This document shows positions 32,331-40,364 of a DNA stretch of 64,000 bases, piece after piece. Made by a program: the position numbers and the translations under genes. How positions within the stretch are numbered: the stretch's first letter is position 1; each line of letters opens with the position of its first letter. Below the pieces are notes generated by a model. That model saw nothing but the letters and a program-made list of their open reading frames with translations. It had not been told where the DNA came from and ran no database searches. The stretch is from Acidobacteriota bacterium (GTDB taxonomy: Bacteria; Acidobacteriota; Vicinamibacteria; Vicinamibacterales; 2-12-FULL-66-21). Location of the stretch: the NCBI GenBank assembly GCA_003222675.1, contig QHWT01000054.1, forward strand, positions 74,020-138,019, read 5' to 3'.

Positions 32331-35282
32331 TCAATATGGATACGTCGTATGCGATCGCAATGGTTGCTGGATACTGGCTATCCGAGTCGTGATTCCGAGC
32401 CGGTCCATCTTGAGGTACAGGCCGCGGCGGGTGAGGCCGAGCGAGCGGGCTGTCTGCGAAATGTTGCCCGACGCGCGTTGGAGCGCGCCCTCGATCATCT
32501 CGCGCTCGAGGCGTTCAACCGCTACGGCGAGCGTCACGCTACGAGCGCGTCCGCGTGAGCTCGGGGCGGCCGCATCGGCGCCGCCGAACACGGGAGAGAG
32601 AAGTTCGGGCGTAATCGTGCCCTCCGCCGGCGCCATGGCTACGGCGCGCTGGACCTCGTTGCGAAGCTGGCGGACGTTGCCGGGCCAGCTGAACGCGTCG
32701 AACAGATCGAGCGCCTCCGCGCTGAGGCGCACACCGGGCTTTCCGAGCCGTTCGGTGGCGTCGCGCAAAAACAACGTACTGAGGTGCGGAATTTCCTCGC
32801 GACGTTCGCGCAGGGGCGGCACGTGAATGCGGATGACGCTCAGCCGGTAGAACAGATCTTCGCGGAAGGTATTCTCGGCGACGCGCTGCTCGAGATCGGC
32901 ATTGGTCGCGGCGACGACGCGCACGTCCACCCGGACGGGACGCGTCTCGCCGACCGGCAGAACTTCACCCTGCTCCAGGAATCGCAGCAGCTTCGGCTGC
33001 ACGTCGAGCGGGAGGTCGCCGACTTCGTCGAGAAACAGCGTGCCGCCAACCGCCGTGCGCAGCACGCCGGGCTGATCGGCGAGCGCGCCGGTGAAGCTCC
33101 CACGCCGATGGCCGAACAACTGGCTGTCCGCGAGCTCGCGCGTAGCGCTCGTGCAGTTGTACGGAAGGAACATCGCTTCGCGGCGCGGCGATCCTGCATG
33201 GATCGCGCGGGCCACGAGGTCCTTGCCGGTGCCGCTTTCGCCGGTTATCAGCACCGTCAGGTCGTTGCCCTGCAGGCGCTGAATCTGATCCGTCACGCGC
33301 TGCATCGCGGCGCTCGCACACACGAAGCCGGGCAGCAGTGGTTCGAGCTGCCGCTCCATCGCCGCTGCGGAAGGTTCGAGCGGCCGTTCGCGCGCCGAGC
33401 ACAATTCGAATCCCTGGCGGAGCACCGTGCACAGCGTGCGGAACCGCTGCAGCACCGGCAGGCCGAACGGACGCAGCCCGGAGGCAACCGCGAAGCGCGG
33501 CACCTCCACGTCGCGACCGATCGCTTCAATCAGGAGCGGAGCGCCGCTGCCCGGAGCGCTCCGCGTCGCGGCGGCCGCAATCGATCGCGCCCCCTCGAGA
33601 TCGCAGCCGGCGGCCGAGATGATCCGGATGTCGGCGCCGCCGGCGTGCGTGAAAATGATGGCGGCGTTCGCGTCGCACGCTTCGAGCAGCGCCGTCGTCC
33701 CTTCCTTGGCGAGGAGCGCCGGCGTGACGGCGGCATCGACGATCCGCCTGACCAGCGCGTCATCGCCATCCATCTGGACGCCAACGAATCCGCCGGTGGC
33801 CACCGCCGGAATCGCCACGAGGGCCGCGCGCGCTTCCTCGAGGTCCGGCTTGGCATCGAGCGATTCGAAGATCGCTGTCGCATCGGCCAAATACCTCGTC
33901 GCGCGCGAACGAGCCCCCGCCGCACCGGCGAGCCGTCCGAGCTCGAGATAGCTCAGCGCGGCCTGATACCGTTCCCCCAGGAGGTCGAAGACGCTGACGC
34001 TCTGGCCCAAGTCGTGATAGGCCTCGGTCGATCGTCCACCGCGCGCGTGCACGCGTCCCCGCAGGCGCAGGAATTCTCCCCAGATGCTGCTCATCCCGGA
34101 GGGCTGGAGGCGCGAGCCGACGAGCGTCAGCCGTTCTTCCGCAGCCTCCTGCTGACCGCTTGCGAGCAGCGCTTCGATGGCAATCAATTCCGCCTGCAGC
34201 GCATAGGCTGGAGGCGCGTCCTCGGCGTTCGCCGTGTCACTCGCGATCGACAGCGCTTTTGCGGGCTCTCCGCGCCGCAGCGCGAGGCGTGCCTCGAGCA
34301 CGCACACGGACCACTGATACCACCGTGTCGCCTGCGCCCCCTGTTCGCCGTACGCCTCGCGCGACCGCTGGAGGCAGCGGCTCGCTTCCTCGTGATTGCC
34401 GCGAATCAGGTGAATCTGGGCGAGCGTGTCGAAGACCCCGCCGGTCGTTTCGCGCATGAATTGAAGCGGGCTGCGGACGTCGAGCGCGCGGTTGAGCGCC
34501 TGTTCAGCCCTCTTCAGATTGCCGAGGCGGACGGTGATCTGTCCGAGCGACGCGAGCGCGATGCCCAAACCGTGCGGCGTGCCGGACTGTTCCTGCAGCT
34601 CCACGCTGCGTTCGGCGAGCGACAGCGCCTGGTCGTGACGGTGCTGCATCATCGCGACGTTGGCTTGATTACCGCACACGGTCGCGACCACGTCCCCCGC
34701 CTGAACCATGAGCGCGAGTCGCTCCGCATGACGCAGCGCCCCCATCGCCTCGTCGAGCCGGCCGTCCTGCGCCAGCGTCACGCCAGACAGCGAGTGGACA
34801 AGTGCGAGGTGACGCAGATCGCCGGCGGCATGGAGGGCGGACGCGGCCTGCGCGATGTGCTCGCGAACGATGGCGCTGTCGCCAACCTGCCGGTAGCAGA
34901 GGCCGAGTTCGTAATGGGCGAGACCGATGGCACGGGAATCGTGCGCCCGCTCGGCCTGTTTCAGCGCGCGTGCAAGGAAGGCGATGCCGCGTGAGGGCTC
35001 CCCGTGAGCAATCGCCAGCCTGCCGTGGATCCGCCAGAGTTCCGACAGCCGCGCAGGATGGATCCGCTCGCGCTCTTCGGGCGGCTGGCCAAGCGCATCG
35101 GTCGCCTGGCGAAGGTCGTCCTGGAGCAGCCACGCCTCGGCGAGGGAGCAGCGCAGTTGCAGCGATTCGTCGCGCGATGCGCCGGGCTGCCTTATGGCTC
35201 GGACGAGCAGGGTCGCGGCGTCCGCGCCTTGTCCGCGTTGGAGCGCCTCGGTCGCGTTGACGAACAGGTCCGCCGTGGGCAT
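32331..35282 (-). CDS. Sigma-54-dependent activator with a large TPR-rich N-terminal region
   Basis: The 983-residue protein has an N-terminal helical TPR array (residues ~1-480, e.g. RAIGLAHYELGLCYRQVGD, GLGIALASLGQITVRLGN), a GAF-like segment (~500-620), an AAA+ domain (~655-900), and a Fis-type helix-turn-helix at the end (ASGNISQTARSLGLTRRGLYLK). Walker A is GESGTGKD and Walker B GGTLFLDEVGD. The sigma-54 contact loop reads GSFTGA instead of GAFTGA. It should activate RpoN promoters in response to a signal sensed by the TPR/GAF part. It has no receiver domain. The nearest downstream genes are PilZ and cupin, possible but unproven targets. Confidence 0.93.
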   Translation of the reverse strand: MPTADLFVNATEALQRGQGADAATLLVRAIRQPGASRDESLQLRCSLAEAWLLQDDLRQATDALGQPPEERERIHPARLSELWRIHGRLAIAHGEPSRGIAFLARALKQAERAHDSRAIGLAHYELGLCYRQVGDSAIVREHIAQAASALHAAGDLRHLALVHSLSGVTLAQDGRLDEAMGALRHAERLALMVQAGDVVATVCGNQANVAMMQHRHDQALSLAERSVELQEQSGTPHGLGIALASLGQITVRLGNLKRAEQALNRALDVRSPLQFMRETTGGVFDTLAQIHLIRGNHEEASRCLQRSREAYGEQGAQATRWYQWSVCVLEARLALRRGEPAKALSIASDTANAEDAPPAYALQAELIAIEALLASGQQEAAEERLTLVGSRLQPSGMSSIWGEFLRLRGRVHARGGRSTEAYHDLGQSVSVFDLLGERYQAALSYLELGRLAGAAGARSRATRYLADATAIFESLDAKPDLEEARAALVAIPAVATGGFVGVQMDGDDALVRRIVDAAVTPALLAKEGTTALLEACDANAAIIFTHAGGADIRIISAAGCDLEGARSIAAAATRSAPGSGAPLLIEAIGRDVEVPRFAVASGLRPFGLPVLQRFRTLCTVLRQGFELCSARERPLEPSAAAMERQLEPLLPGFVCASAAMQRVTDQIQRLQGNDLTVLITGESGTGKDLVARAIHAGSPRREAMFLPYNCTSATRELADSQLFGHRRGSFTGALADQPGVLRTAVGGTLFLDEVGDLPLDVQPKLLRFLEQGEVLPVGETRPVRVDVRVVAATNADLEQRVAENTFREDLFYRLSVIRIHVPPLRERREEIPHLSTLFLRDATERLGKPGVRLSAEALDLFDAFSWPGNVRQLRNEVQRAVAMAPAEGTITPELLSPVFGGADAAAPSSRGRARSVTLAVAVERLEREMIEGALQRASGNISQTARSLGLTRRGLYLKMDRLGITTRIASIQQPLRSHTTYPY

Positions 35283-35429
35283 GCGCGGCAGTATAGCTGG
35301 TATACAGTCTGCCGCATAGAGGCTTTCCAGACTGGCTAGCGCTTACTGCCAAGATTCAGGGGCGGCTCGTGACGGAAGCCCGGTGCCGGTTTAGGTTGAG
35401 CCACCGTGAGCCTTGAGCCGTCCCAAGCG

Positions 35430-36344
35430 CTAAGTCCGCAGGCGCTTCGCTCGCGGATCACCGGCGAAACAGTAGGTCAGCAGCTTGTAGACCAACTTTG
35501 CGCACAGAAACGACGGGGCGACCATGCCGGGAATGGGGCTCAACTCGACGATATCGGCCCCGACGATCGTGCGACGCTCGGCTGTCGCACGAAGCAGCGC
35601 AGTGATTTCCGGCCAGGAGAGCCCACCTGGTTCCGGTGTGCCGGTCGCCGGCATGATTGCCGGATCCATCCCGTCCACGTCGATGGTGACGTAGACGGTG
35701 TCACCAAGCGTCTCCACGACGGCCTCCATCCACTTCGGATCGCGTCGCATCGAGTAGTCGTAGAAGACCTGGGAACCGAGGCGCGGCAGCGCCTCTGCTT
35801 CTTCTGTCGAAAGGCTGCGGATCCCCACCTGCGTGATCGATGCGAATTCGAGGCACCGCCGCATTGCGCACGCGTGGTTGTGGATCGTGCCCATGTAGGC
35901 GTCGCGCATATCGGCGTGCGCGTCGATCTGGAGGACAGACAGCTTGGCGTACCGACGTGCGGTCGCGGATACGAGCGGCGGCGTGATCGAGTGCTCGCCC
36001 CCGAGCGCCACGAGGAACTTGCCGCGCCCGATCACTTCGTATGCGACGCGTTCGATCTCGTCGACGAGCGGCTGCATCTCGCCGAACGGCAGTTCCATTT
36101 CCGGCAGCGTGAAGATGCCGACGCCGTGCACGTCCGCCTCCATCTCTTCGTCCCACAATTCCATGTGCGAGGAAGCCTGGAGGATCTCGTGCGGGCCGTT
36201 GCGGGTGCCACCGACGTATGACGTGGTGCGATCGACGGGAATGGGCAGGACCACGGCTTTCGATTCATCGAACGAACGCCGATGGGGCAGCATGCCGCCG
36301 AACACCAGCGGCGCGCCATGGTCGTACTGAAACGGAAACTCCAT
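35430..36344 (-). CDS. speB: Agmatinase (ureohydrolase family)
   Basis: The 304-residue protein carries all manganese ligands of the family: GGEHS with His118, DAHAD with Asp141, His143 and Asp145, and DVDGMDP with Asp222 and Asp224. The N-terminal VVLPIPVDRTTSYVGGTRNGP is typical of agmatinases. It would turn agmatine, or possibly N1-aminopropylagmatine, into putrescine or spermidine plus urea. Its ATG shares one base with the stop codon of the upstream deoxyhypusine-synthase-like gene (taatg), so the two are translationally coupled and likely act in one polyamine route. Confidence 0.92.
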   Translation of the reverse strand: MEFPFQYDHGAPLVFGGMLPHRRSFDESKAVVLPIPVDRTTSYVGGTRNGPHEILQASSHMELWDEEMEADVHGVGIFTLPEMELPFGEMQPLVDEIERVAYEVIGRGKFLVALGGEHSITPPLVSATARRYAKLSVLQIDAHADMRDAYMGTIHNHACAMRRCLEFASITQVGIRSLSTEEAEALPRLGSQVFYDYSMRRDPKWMEAVVETLGDTVYVTIDVDGMDPAIMPATGTPEPGGLSWPEITALLRATAERRTIVGADIVELSPIPGMVAPSFLCAKLVYKLLTYCFAGDPRAKRLRT

Positions 36345-37417
36345 TACGTGCGTGCCTCGAAGCGCGCCTCGGGAAACGGGCGGCCGTCGACCGCCATAAT
36401 CGGGCCGGAAAGATCGAAGCGCAGAAGTTTCCGGGTGGCGAGCGTCTCGCGCGCGCTGGTGGCCAGCGCGGTTACGAGCAGGGGGAGGGCCACGGTCGCG
36501 TCGGCGTGCACCGTCACTTGTTCCGCGTCCGTCGCGAGTTTGCCCCAGCTCTGCGCCTCTTCGAGACTCGAGCCGGACGCGCCGCCGAAATGCGGAACGT
36601 CGGTGACGATCTGCAGGGCATAACGATGGCCGCCGACGCGGTCGTCGTAGAACTCCGCCTGCACGCTCGCCTGGTTGATGAAGTTCTTGGGTGTGCCGCC
36701 GCCGAGCACGATCGACGCCGTGCGCGGCCGCCGGATGACGAGATTCGCCGACTCGATGACGTCGCCGACGACGTCGATCAGGCCGGCGCTCGCGTCGCGA
36801 TGCCGCGCCTGCGAGACACCCATGCCAATCGACGAGTCCGCGATCGCCGGGCAGAAGATCGGGATGCCGGCACGATACGCCGCCGTGAGGATCCCTTCCT
36901 GCTGCGTCTCCTTCCAGAGATACTCACCGAGCCGGTAGAGAAATTCGCGCGACGTGTACGGCCGGCGCTCGAGCGTCAGCACGAACGCGGCGATCCACTC
37001 GTCGTTATCGACGAACTCGTCCTCCTTGGCATACGTGTCGTACACGCGATCGATGTGCTCCGCCTGCAGCGCCGCATCGTCTTCGCGCGGAGAGCCGATG
37101 TAGTGGCGGCGACCGCGCGCCTCGTGGAGATCGTGGTACAGATTGGCGCCGGTCGAAACGAGGCAGTCGATGTAGCGGTGCTCGATCAAGTACGCGACGA
37201 CCATCCGCAGTCCACCGGCGCTGAGCGCGCCCGCCATACCCAGGAAGATCGTGCAGTCGTCGCCGAGCATCTTCTCCCAGATGCGGCGCGCGGTCGCGAG
37301 GTTGCGCCCCTGAAACGAAATGCGCTCCATGCGCGCCAGCACCTCGTCTGCCGCCAGTCCGGGCTGGATGGTGAACGGTTCAACCGCCGCGCGAAGAAAA
37401 CGTGATTTCGTTTTCAT
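36344..37417 (-). CDS. Deoxyhypusine synthase-like protein (probable polyamine aminopropyl/aminobutyl transferase)
   Basis: The 357-residue protein is a complete member of the deoxyhypusine synthase fold: FLGMAGALSAGGLRMVV, CLVSTGANLYHD, IFCPAIADSSIGM, IVLGGGTPKNFINQ, and GGASGSSLEEAQSWGK with the catalytic Lys293 that forms the enzyme-imine intermediate. Bacteria lack eIF5A, and their homologues act on small amines; some are homospermidine synthases. The overlap with agmatinase suggests that it works on putrescine or agmatine with spermidine as donor. The exact reaction is inferred. Confidence 0.9.
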   Translation of the reverse strand: MKTKSRFLRAAVEPFTIQPGLAADEVLARMERISFQGRNLATARRIWEKMLGDDCTIFLGMAGALSAGGLRMVVAYLIEHRYIDCLVSTGANLYHDLHEARGRRHYIGSPREDDAALQAEHIDRVYDTYAKEDEFVDNDEWIAAFVLTLERRPYTSREFLYRLGEYLWKETQQEGILTAAYRAGIPIFCPAIADSSIGMGVSQARHRDASAGLIDVVGDVIESANLVIRRPRTASIVLGGGTPKNFINQASVQAEFYDDRVGGHRYALQIVTDVPHFGGASGSSLEEAQSWGKLATDAEQVTVHADATVALPLLVTALATSARETLATRKLLRFDLSGPIMAVDGRPFPEARFEART

Positions 37418-37430
37418 GCCGTGCTCATTC

Positions 37431-37475
37431 TAGTTCAGCATCGAGCATTGAACGTTTGAGCATTGAACATTGCTA
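37431..37475. repeat. Repeat built on gcattgaac words
   Basis: gcattgaac or close forms occur three times in 45 bases (gagcattgaacg, gagcattgaacat), bounded by ctagttc and gctagaac, which are near-complements. The same attgaac word builds the locus at 63631-63697. It lies between the DHS-like gene start and the surface protease stop. Confidence 0.65.
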
Positions 37476-40364
37476 GAACGCGCGGCCGATGCGGCCGAAG
37501 AACGCGGCGCGTGAGCGATCCCCGATCACATCGTGCGTCCACGCGGCGCCGCCGGCGAGGGTCACGGGGAGATAGTGACCGAGCACGATGTCGAGCGAGA
37601 GCTCGCCGCCGATCGAGGTGCGAAGATCTGAGAGGCGAAACGTACGGTTCCACGCGTCGCCCGCGTCGACAAAGCCGGCGCCGTGAATGGCGCGAAAGAA
37701 CATCGGCCAGTTGCCGATGCCGCGCTGGGGGCGCGCCAGCGGCACCCGCACGTCGATATTCGCGACCGTCGCGCGAGAACCGACCAGATCGTCAGCAGCG
37801 AAGCCGCGCAGCAGGCCGATCGTGTCCCGGCCGAAATCGAATGCCGCGACCGCCGGACCGGGACCGCCGGCGGCGAACCGGCGCCGCATACGCGGGTCGC
37901 CCCACGCACTCGCAAAGGCGACGCGGCCTGCCACGACGACGTGCCCGCTCGTCACGCGCTGAAAGCCCCGCAGGTCGACGATCGTCGCGCCGCCGTCGGC
38001 GTCCGATCCGAACGCCGCGCGGGTCATCTCTGCGGCCGTTTCGATCCGAACACCTTCCTCGGCACTGATCGAATAGCCGTAGGCGCGGCGGCTGTCGTGG
38101 ATCCATCCGCCACGAAACGATCGACGTCGCTGTTCCGACGGTAGCGTGCACGGCTCGTCACAATGGAACGTGTCGTTATCAGCCTCGAACGCGCCAAGCC
38201 ACGTTTCGGTCCAGCGGATATGCCGAGACGCCAGCAGCGCGCCCGCCGTCATCTCGCGCGATCGCGCCAGACCACCGCGGAAAGGATCCGTGTCATCCGA
38301 GTAGCTCGCGAACAGCGTCGGGGCCCATCGATCGTACGCGTACGCCGCGTGCCAGTCCGGGCGCGCGCGGTTCGCCCACGCGGCATCGACTCCGTATGCA
38401 TGACGGCCGAGCACATCGCTCATCGCAGTGCCGGCGCCCACGAGCAGCTCGTCGCTGTCGGTGTCGACGATTGGCGTCCAATAGGTCGGGACGAGCGTGC
38501 GCCAGGGACGGTAAGGCCTATCTTCCGCCTGAAGGCGGAAGCCACCAGATTGTGTTCCCGTGCCGTCCGGCTCTTTGGGATTTCCCGTGGCTTCCGCCGC
38601 TCTCCGATTTCCCGTGGCTTCCGCCTTCAGGCGGAAGTCAGGATCCGGAGTGAGAACCGCTCGATCAAACGGCACCGAGAACAGATCGTATCCGTCCGGC
38701 GTGTAACCGACATAGAACAGCGACCGTCCGTCGGGCGAAAGCTCGGGCTGCTGCGCGCCGCCGGCGGTGTCCGTCACGCGCGACACCACGCCGCTGGCCA
38801 CGTCAACTGCGAACACGTCGAACGGCTGATCCCCGACATCGGCGGAAAAAAGTACCATCGCGCCGTCCGCGCTCCACGAAGGCGTCACAAGGCGCGCGTG
38901 GCGGCGAGTCACCAGCACGCGCGTTTCGGCGGATGCGACGTCGATGACGACGAGCTCGAACCCGGTCCGGCGGATCCGTCGCTCGGCGACGAGATGCCGT
39001 CCGTCAGGAGACCATCGGGGCCGTGAATAGTCGGACCCCTCGTCGGACACGAGAACGCGCGGAGCGGATACACGCGGCGGATCGAAGTCGCTGATCGCGA
39101 TCGCACGCCGGTCCCTCATCTGTATGCTGCAGGCGAGCCGTCGGCCGTCCGCTGACAAATCCGGATCGCCGGCACGCGTCTGGTGGGTGAGCCGGTGCAC
39201 GGTGCCGCCCGCCATTTTTACCGCGTAGAGATCCGAAAGCAGCCCCACCGAGCGCACGCGCTCGAGTTGATCGAACACGATCCAGCCGCCGCCGACCGTC
39301 GTGGTATTGCCGAGGACCCGCCAGGCGAGTCGCACGGGCGTGCCGTTCGACGCGAGGCGCATCAACGCCGGGAAGCCATCCGCATTGGAGATCGAGTAAT
39401 AGAGCGCGCCGTCGGCGGCGACGCGGAGTGCGCCAACGCTAAACCCGTAATGCGTGAGCCGTCTGGCCGCCAGATCCGTCGCGTGCGCCGCCCGAGCGTC
39501 ACTCTCGCGAGCCTCGCGGAACTCCTTCCACAGCGTCCCCACGGATTCCCCGAACACGCGGCGGAACGCGCCCGTTCCGAAGTAGGGAACACGGCCGGAC
39601 GTGGCGTCGGCCAGCGTGGTGAGCTTCTCGGCGCCGAAGCGATCGGCCAGATATTGATGGAAGTACCCGCCGTAGGCGTACGGCGCGTTGCCGGAGGGCC
39701 ATCGATCGAGACCGCCGGCGGCGCGATCCATCGGCTCGAATCGATGGTGTGCGGCCGCGACGTCGACGATCGCGCGAAAATCTCCCGCGGGAATCCGCCC
39801 CTCGCCCGTCATGCGGCTCTCCTCGAACGTCGCAATCCCCTCAATCTGCCAGATCGGAAGAAAGGCGTTCGGAAAGACAATGGGAACGCGGCCGAACACA
39901 CGTCGGAAGCCTTCAATCCACCCGCGCGTCCGATCGAGGTGCAGGATGTGCGTGTACTCGTGCGTGAAGACCAGCTCGAGCCAGTCAATGGTGTTGCCGA
40001 TCAGCGTTTCGCCGGCGGGTGGCACCGCGGTGATCTCGATCGCATCATACGGAAACGGCGTCGCCGAGCCGTTCGAGAGATCCGTCTGATCGACGAGGAT
40101 CACCTGCACGCGGCCAGCTGGGACGCCAAACACCGGCGCAAATCGCGACCGCACCTGTTCGGCGATCGTCGCCAGGCGCCGCGCCAGCTGCTGTTCACCC
40201 TGGTGAGCGTAAATGTCGAAGTGCGGCGTGCTGAGCGTTCGGAACCGGAGCCGCCAGTCGTAGCGCGTGTTCGCGTCCGCGTGAGCTGCGGCGGCAATCA
40301 GCAGCGCTGCGAGGATCGCCGCCCGGTCAATGAGCCGGTGACGAGGGCGCCTGGCGATAGACAT
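37473..40364 (-). CDS. Surface metalloprotease with WD40-like propeller and barrel-like C-terminus
   Basis: The ATG at 40364 gives 963 residues; upstream codons to 40472 overlap the preceding gene. A signal peptide (AAILAALLIAAAAHADA) leads into a gluzincin peptidase domain with HEYTH at 135-139 and a Glu in IWQIEGIATF near 175. Residues ~330-570 are TolB-type repeats (DPDLSADGRRLACS, RPRWSPDGRHLVAER, TPSWSADGAMVLFSA, PELSPDGRSLFYVG). After a repeat-derived linker at ~574-617, the last ~345 residues are beta-rich with a BamA/Omp85-like ending (LLRGFAADDLVGSR, FGRIGRAF). This suggests a protease displayed on the outer membrane by its own barrel. Its 5' end overlaps the solute-binding gene by 38 bases. 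Confidence 0.87.
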   Translation of the reverse strand: MSIARRPRHRLIDRAAILAALLIAAAAHADANTRYDWRLRFRTLSTPHFDIYAHQGEQQLARRLATIAEQVRSRFAPVFGVPAGRVQVILVDQTDLSNGSATPFPYDAIEITAVPPAGETLIGNTIDWLELVFTHEYTHILHLDRTRGWIEGFRRVFGRVPIVFPNAFLPIWQIEGIATFEESRMTGEGRIPAGDFRAIVDVAAAHHRFEPMDRAAGGLDRWPSGNAPYAYGGYFHQYLADRFGAEKLTTLADATSGRVPYFGTGAFRRVFGESVGTLWKEFREARESDARAAHATDLAARRLTHYGFSVGALRVAADGALYYSISNADGFPALMRLASNGTPVRLAWRVLGNTTTVGGGWIVFDQLERVRSVGLLSDLYAVKMAGGTVHRLTHQTRAGDPDLSADGRRLACSIQMRDRRAIAISDFDPPRVSAPRVLVSDEGSDYSRPRWSPDGRHLVAERRIRRTGFELVVIDVASAETRVLVTRRHARLVTPSWSADGAMVLFSADVGDQPFDVFAVDVASGVVSRVTDTAGGAQQPELSPDGRSLFYVGYTPDGYDLFSVPFDRAVLTPDPDFRLKAEATGNRRAAEATGNPKEPDGTGTQSGGFRLQAEDRPYRPWRTLVPTYWTPIVDTDSDELLVGAGTAMSDVLGRHAYGVDAAWANRARPDWHAAYAYDRWAPTLFASYSDDTDPFRGGLARSREMTAGALLASRHIRWTETWLGAFEADNDTFHCDEPCTLPSEQRRRSFRGGWIHDSRRAYGYSISAEEGVRIETAAEMTRAAFGSDADGGATIVDLRGFQRVTSGHVVVAGRVAFASAWGDPRMRRRFAAGGPGPAVAAFDFGRDTIGLLRGFAADDLVGSRATVANIDVRVPLARPQRGIGNWPMFFRAIHGAGFVDAGDAWNRTFRLSDLRTSIGGELSLDIVLGHYLPVTLAGGAAWTHDVIGDRSRAAFFGRIGRAF
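38522..38637. repeat. Palindromic repeat element inside the surface protease gene
   Basis: Two copies of an 8-bp-arm hairpin lie in opposite orientation: cttccgcc-tgaa-ggcggaag at 38522-38541 and cttccgcc-ttca-ggcggaag at 38618-38637. Between them a 20-base direct repeat (38579-38598 and 38606-38625) recurs at 27-base spacing. On the gene's strand it is translated as FRLKAEATGN, AAEATGN and GGFRLQAED. The frame is kept. Confidence 0.8.

Noticed and set aside
32784..34994. 736-codon open frame on the plus strand
   Set aside because: It lies wholly antisense to the sigma-54 activator, whose own frame has full motifs.
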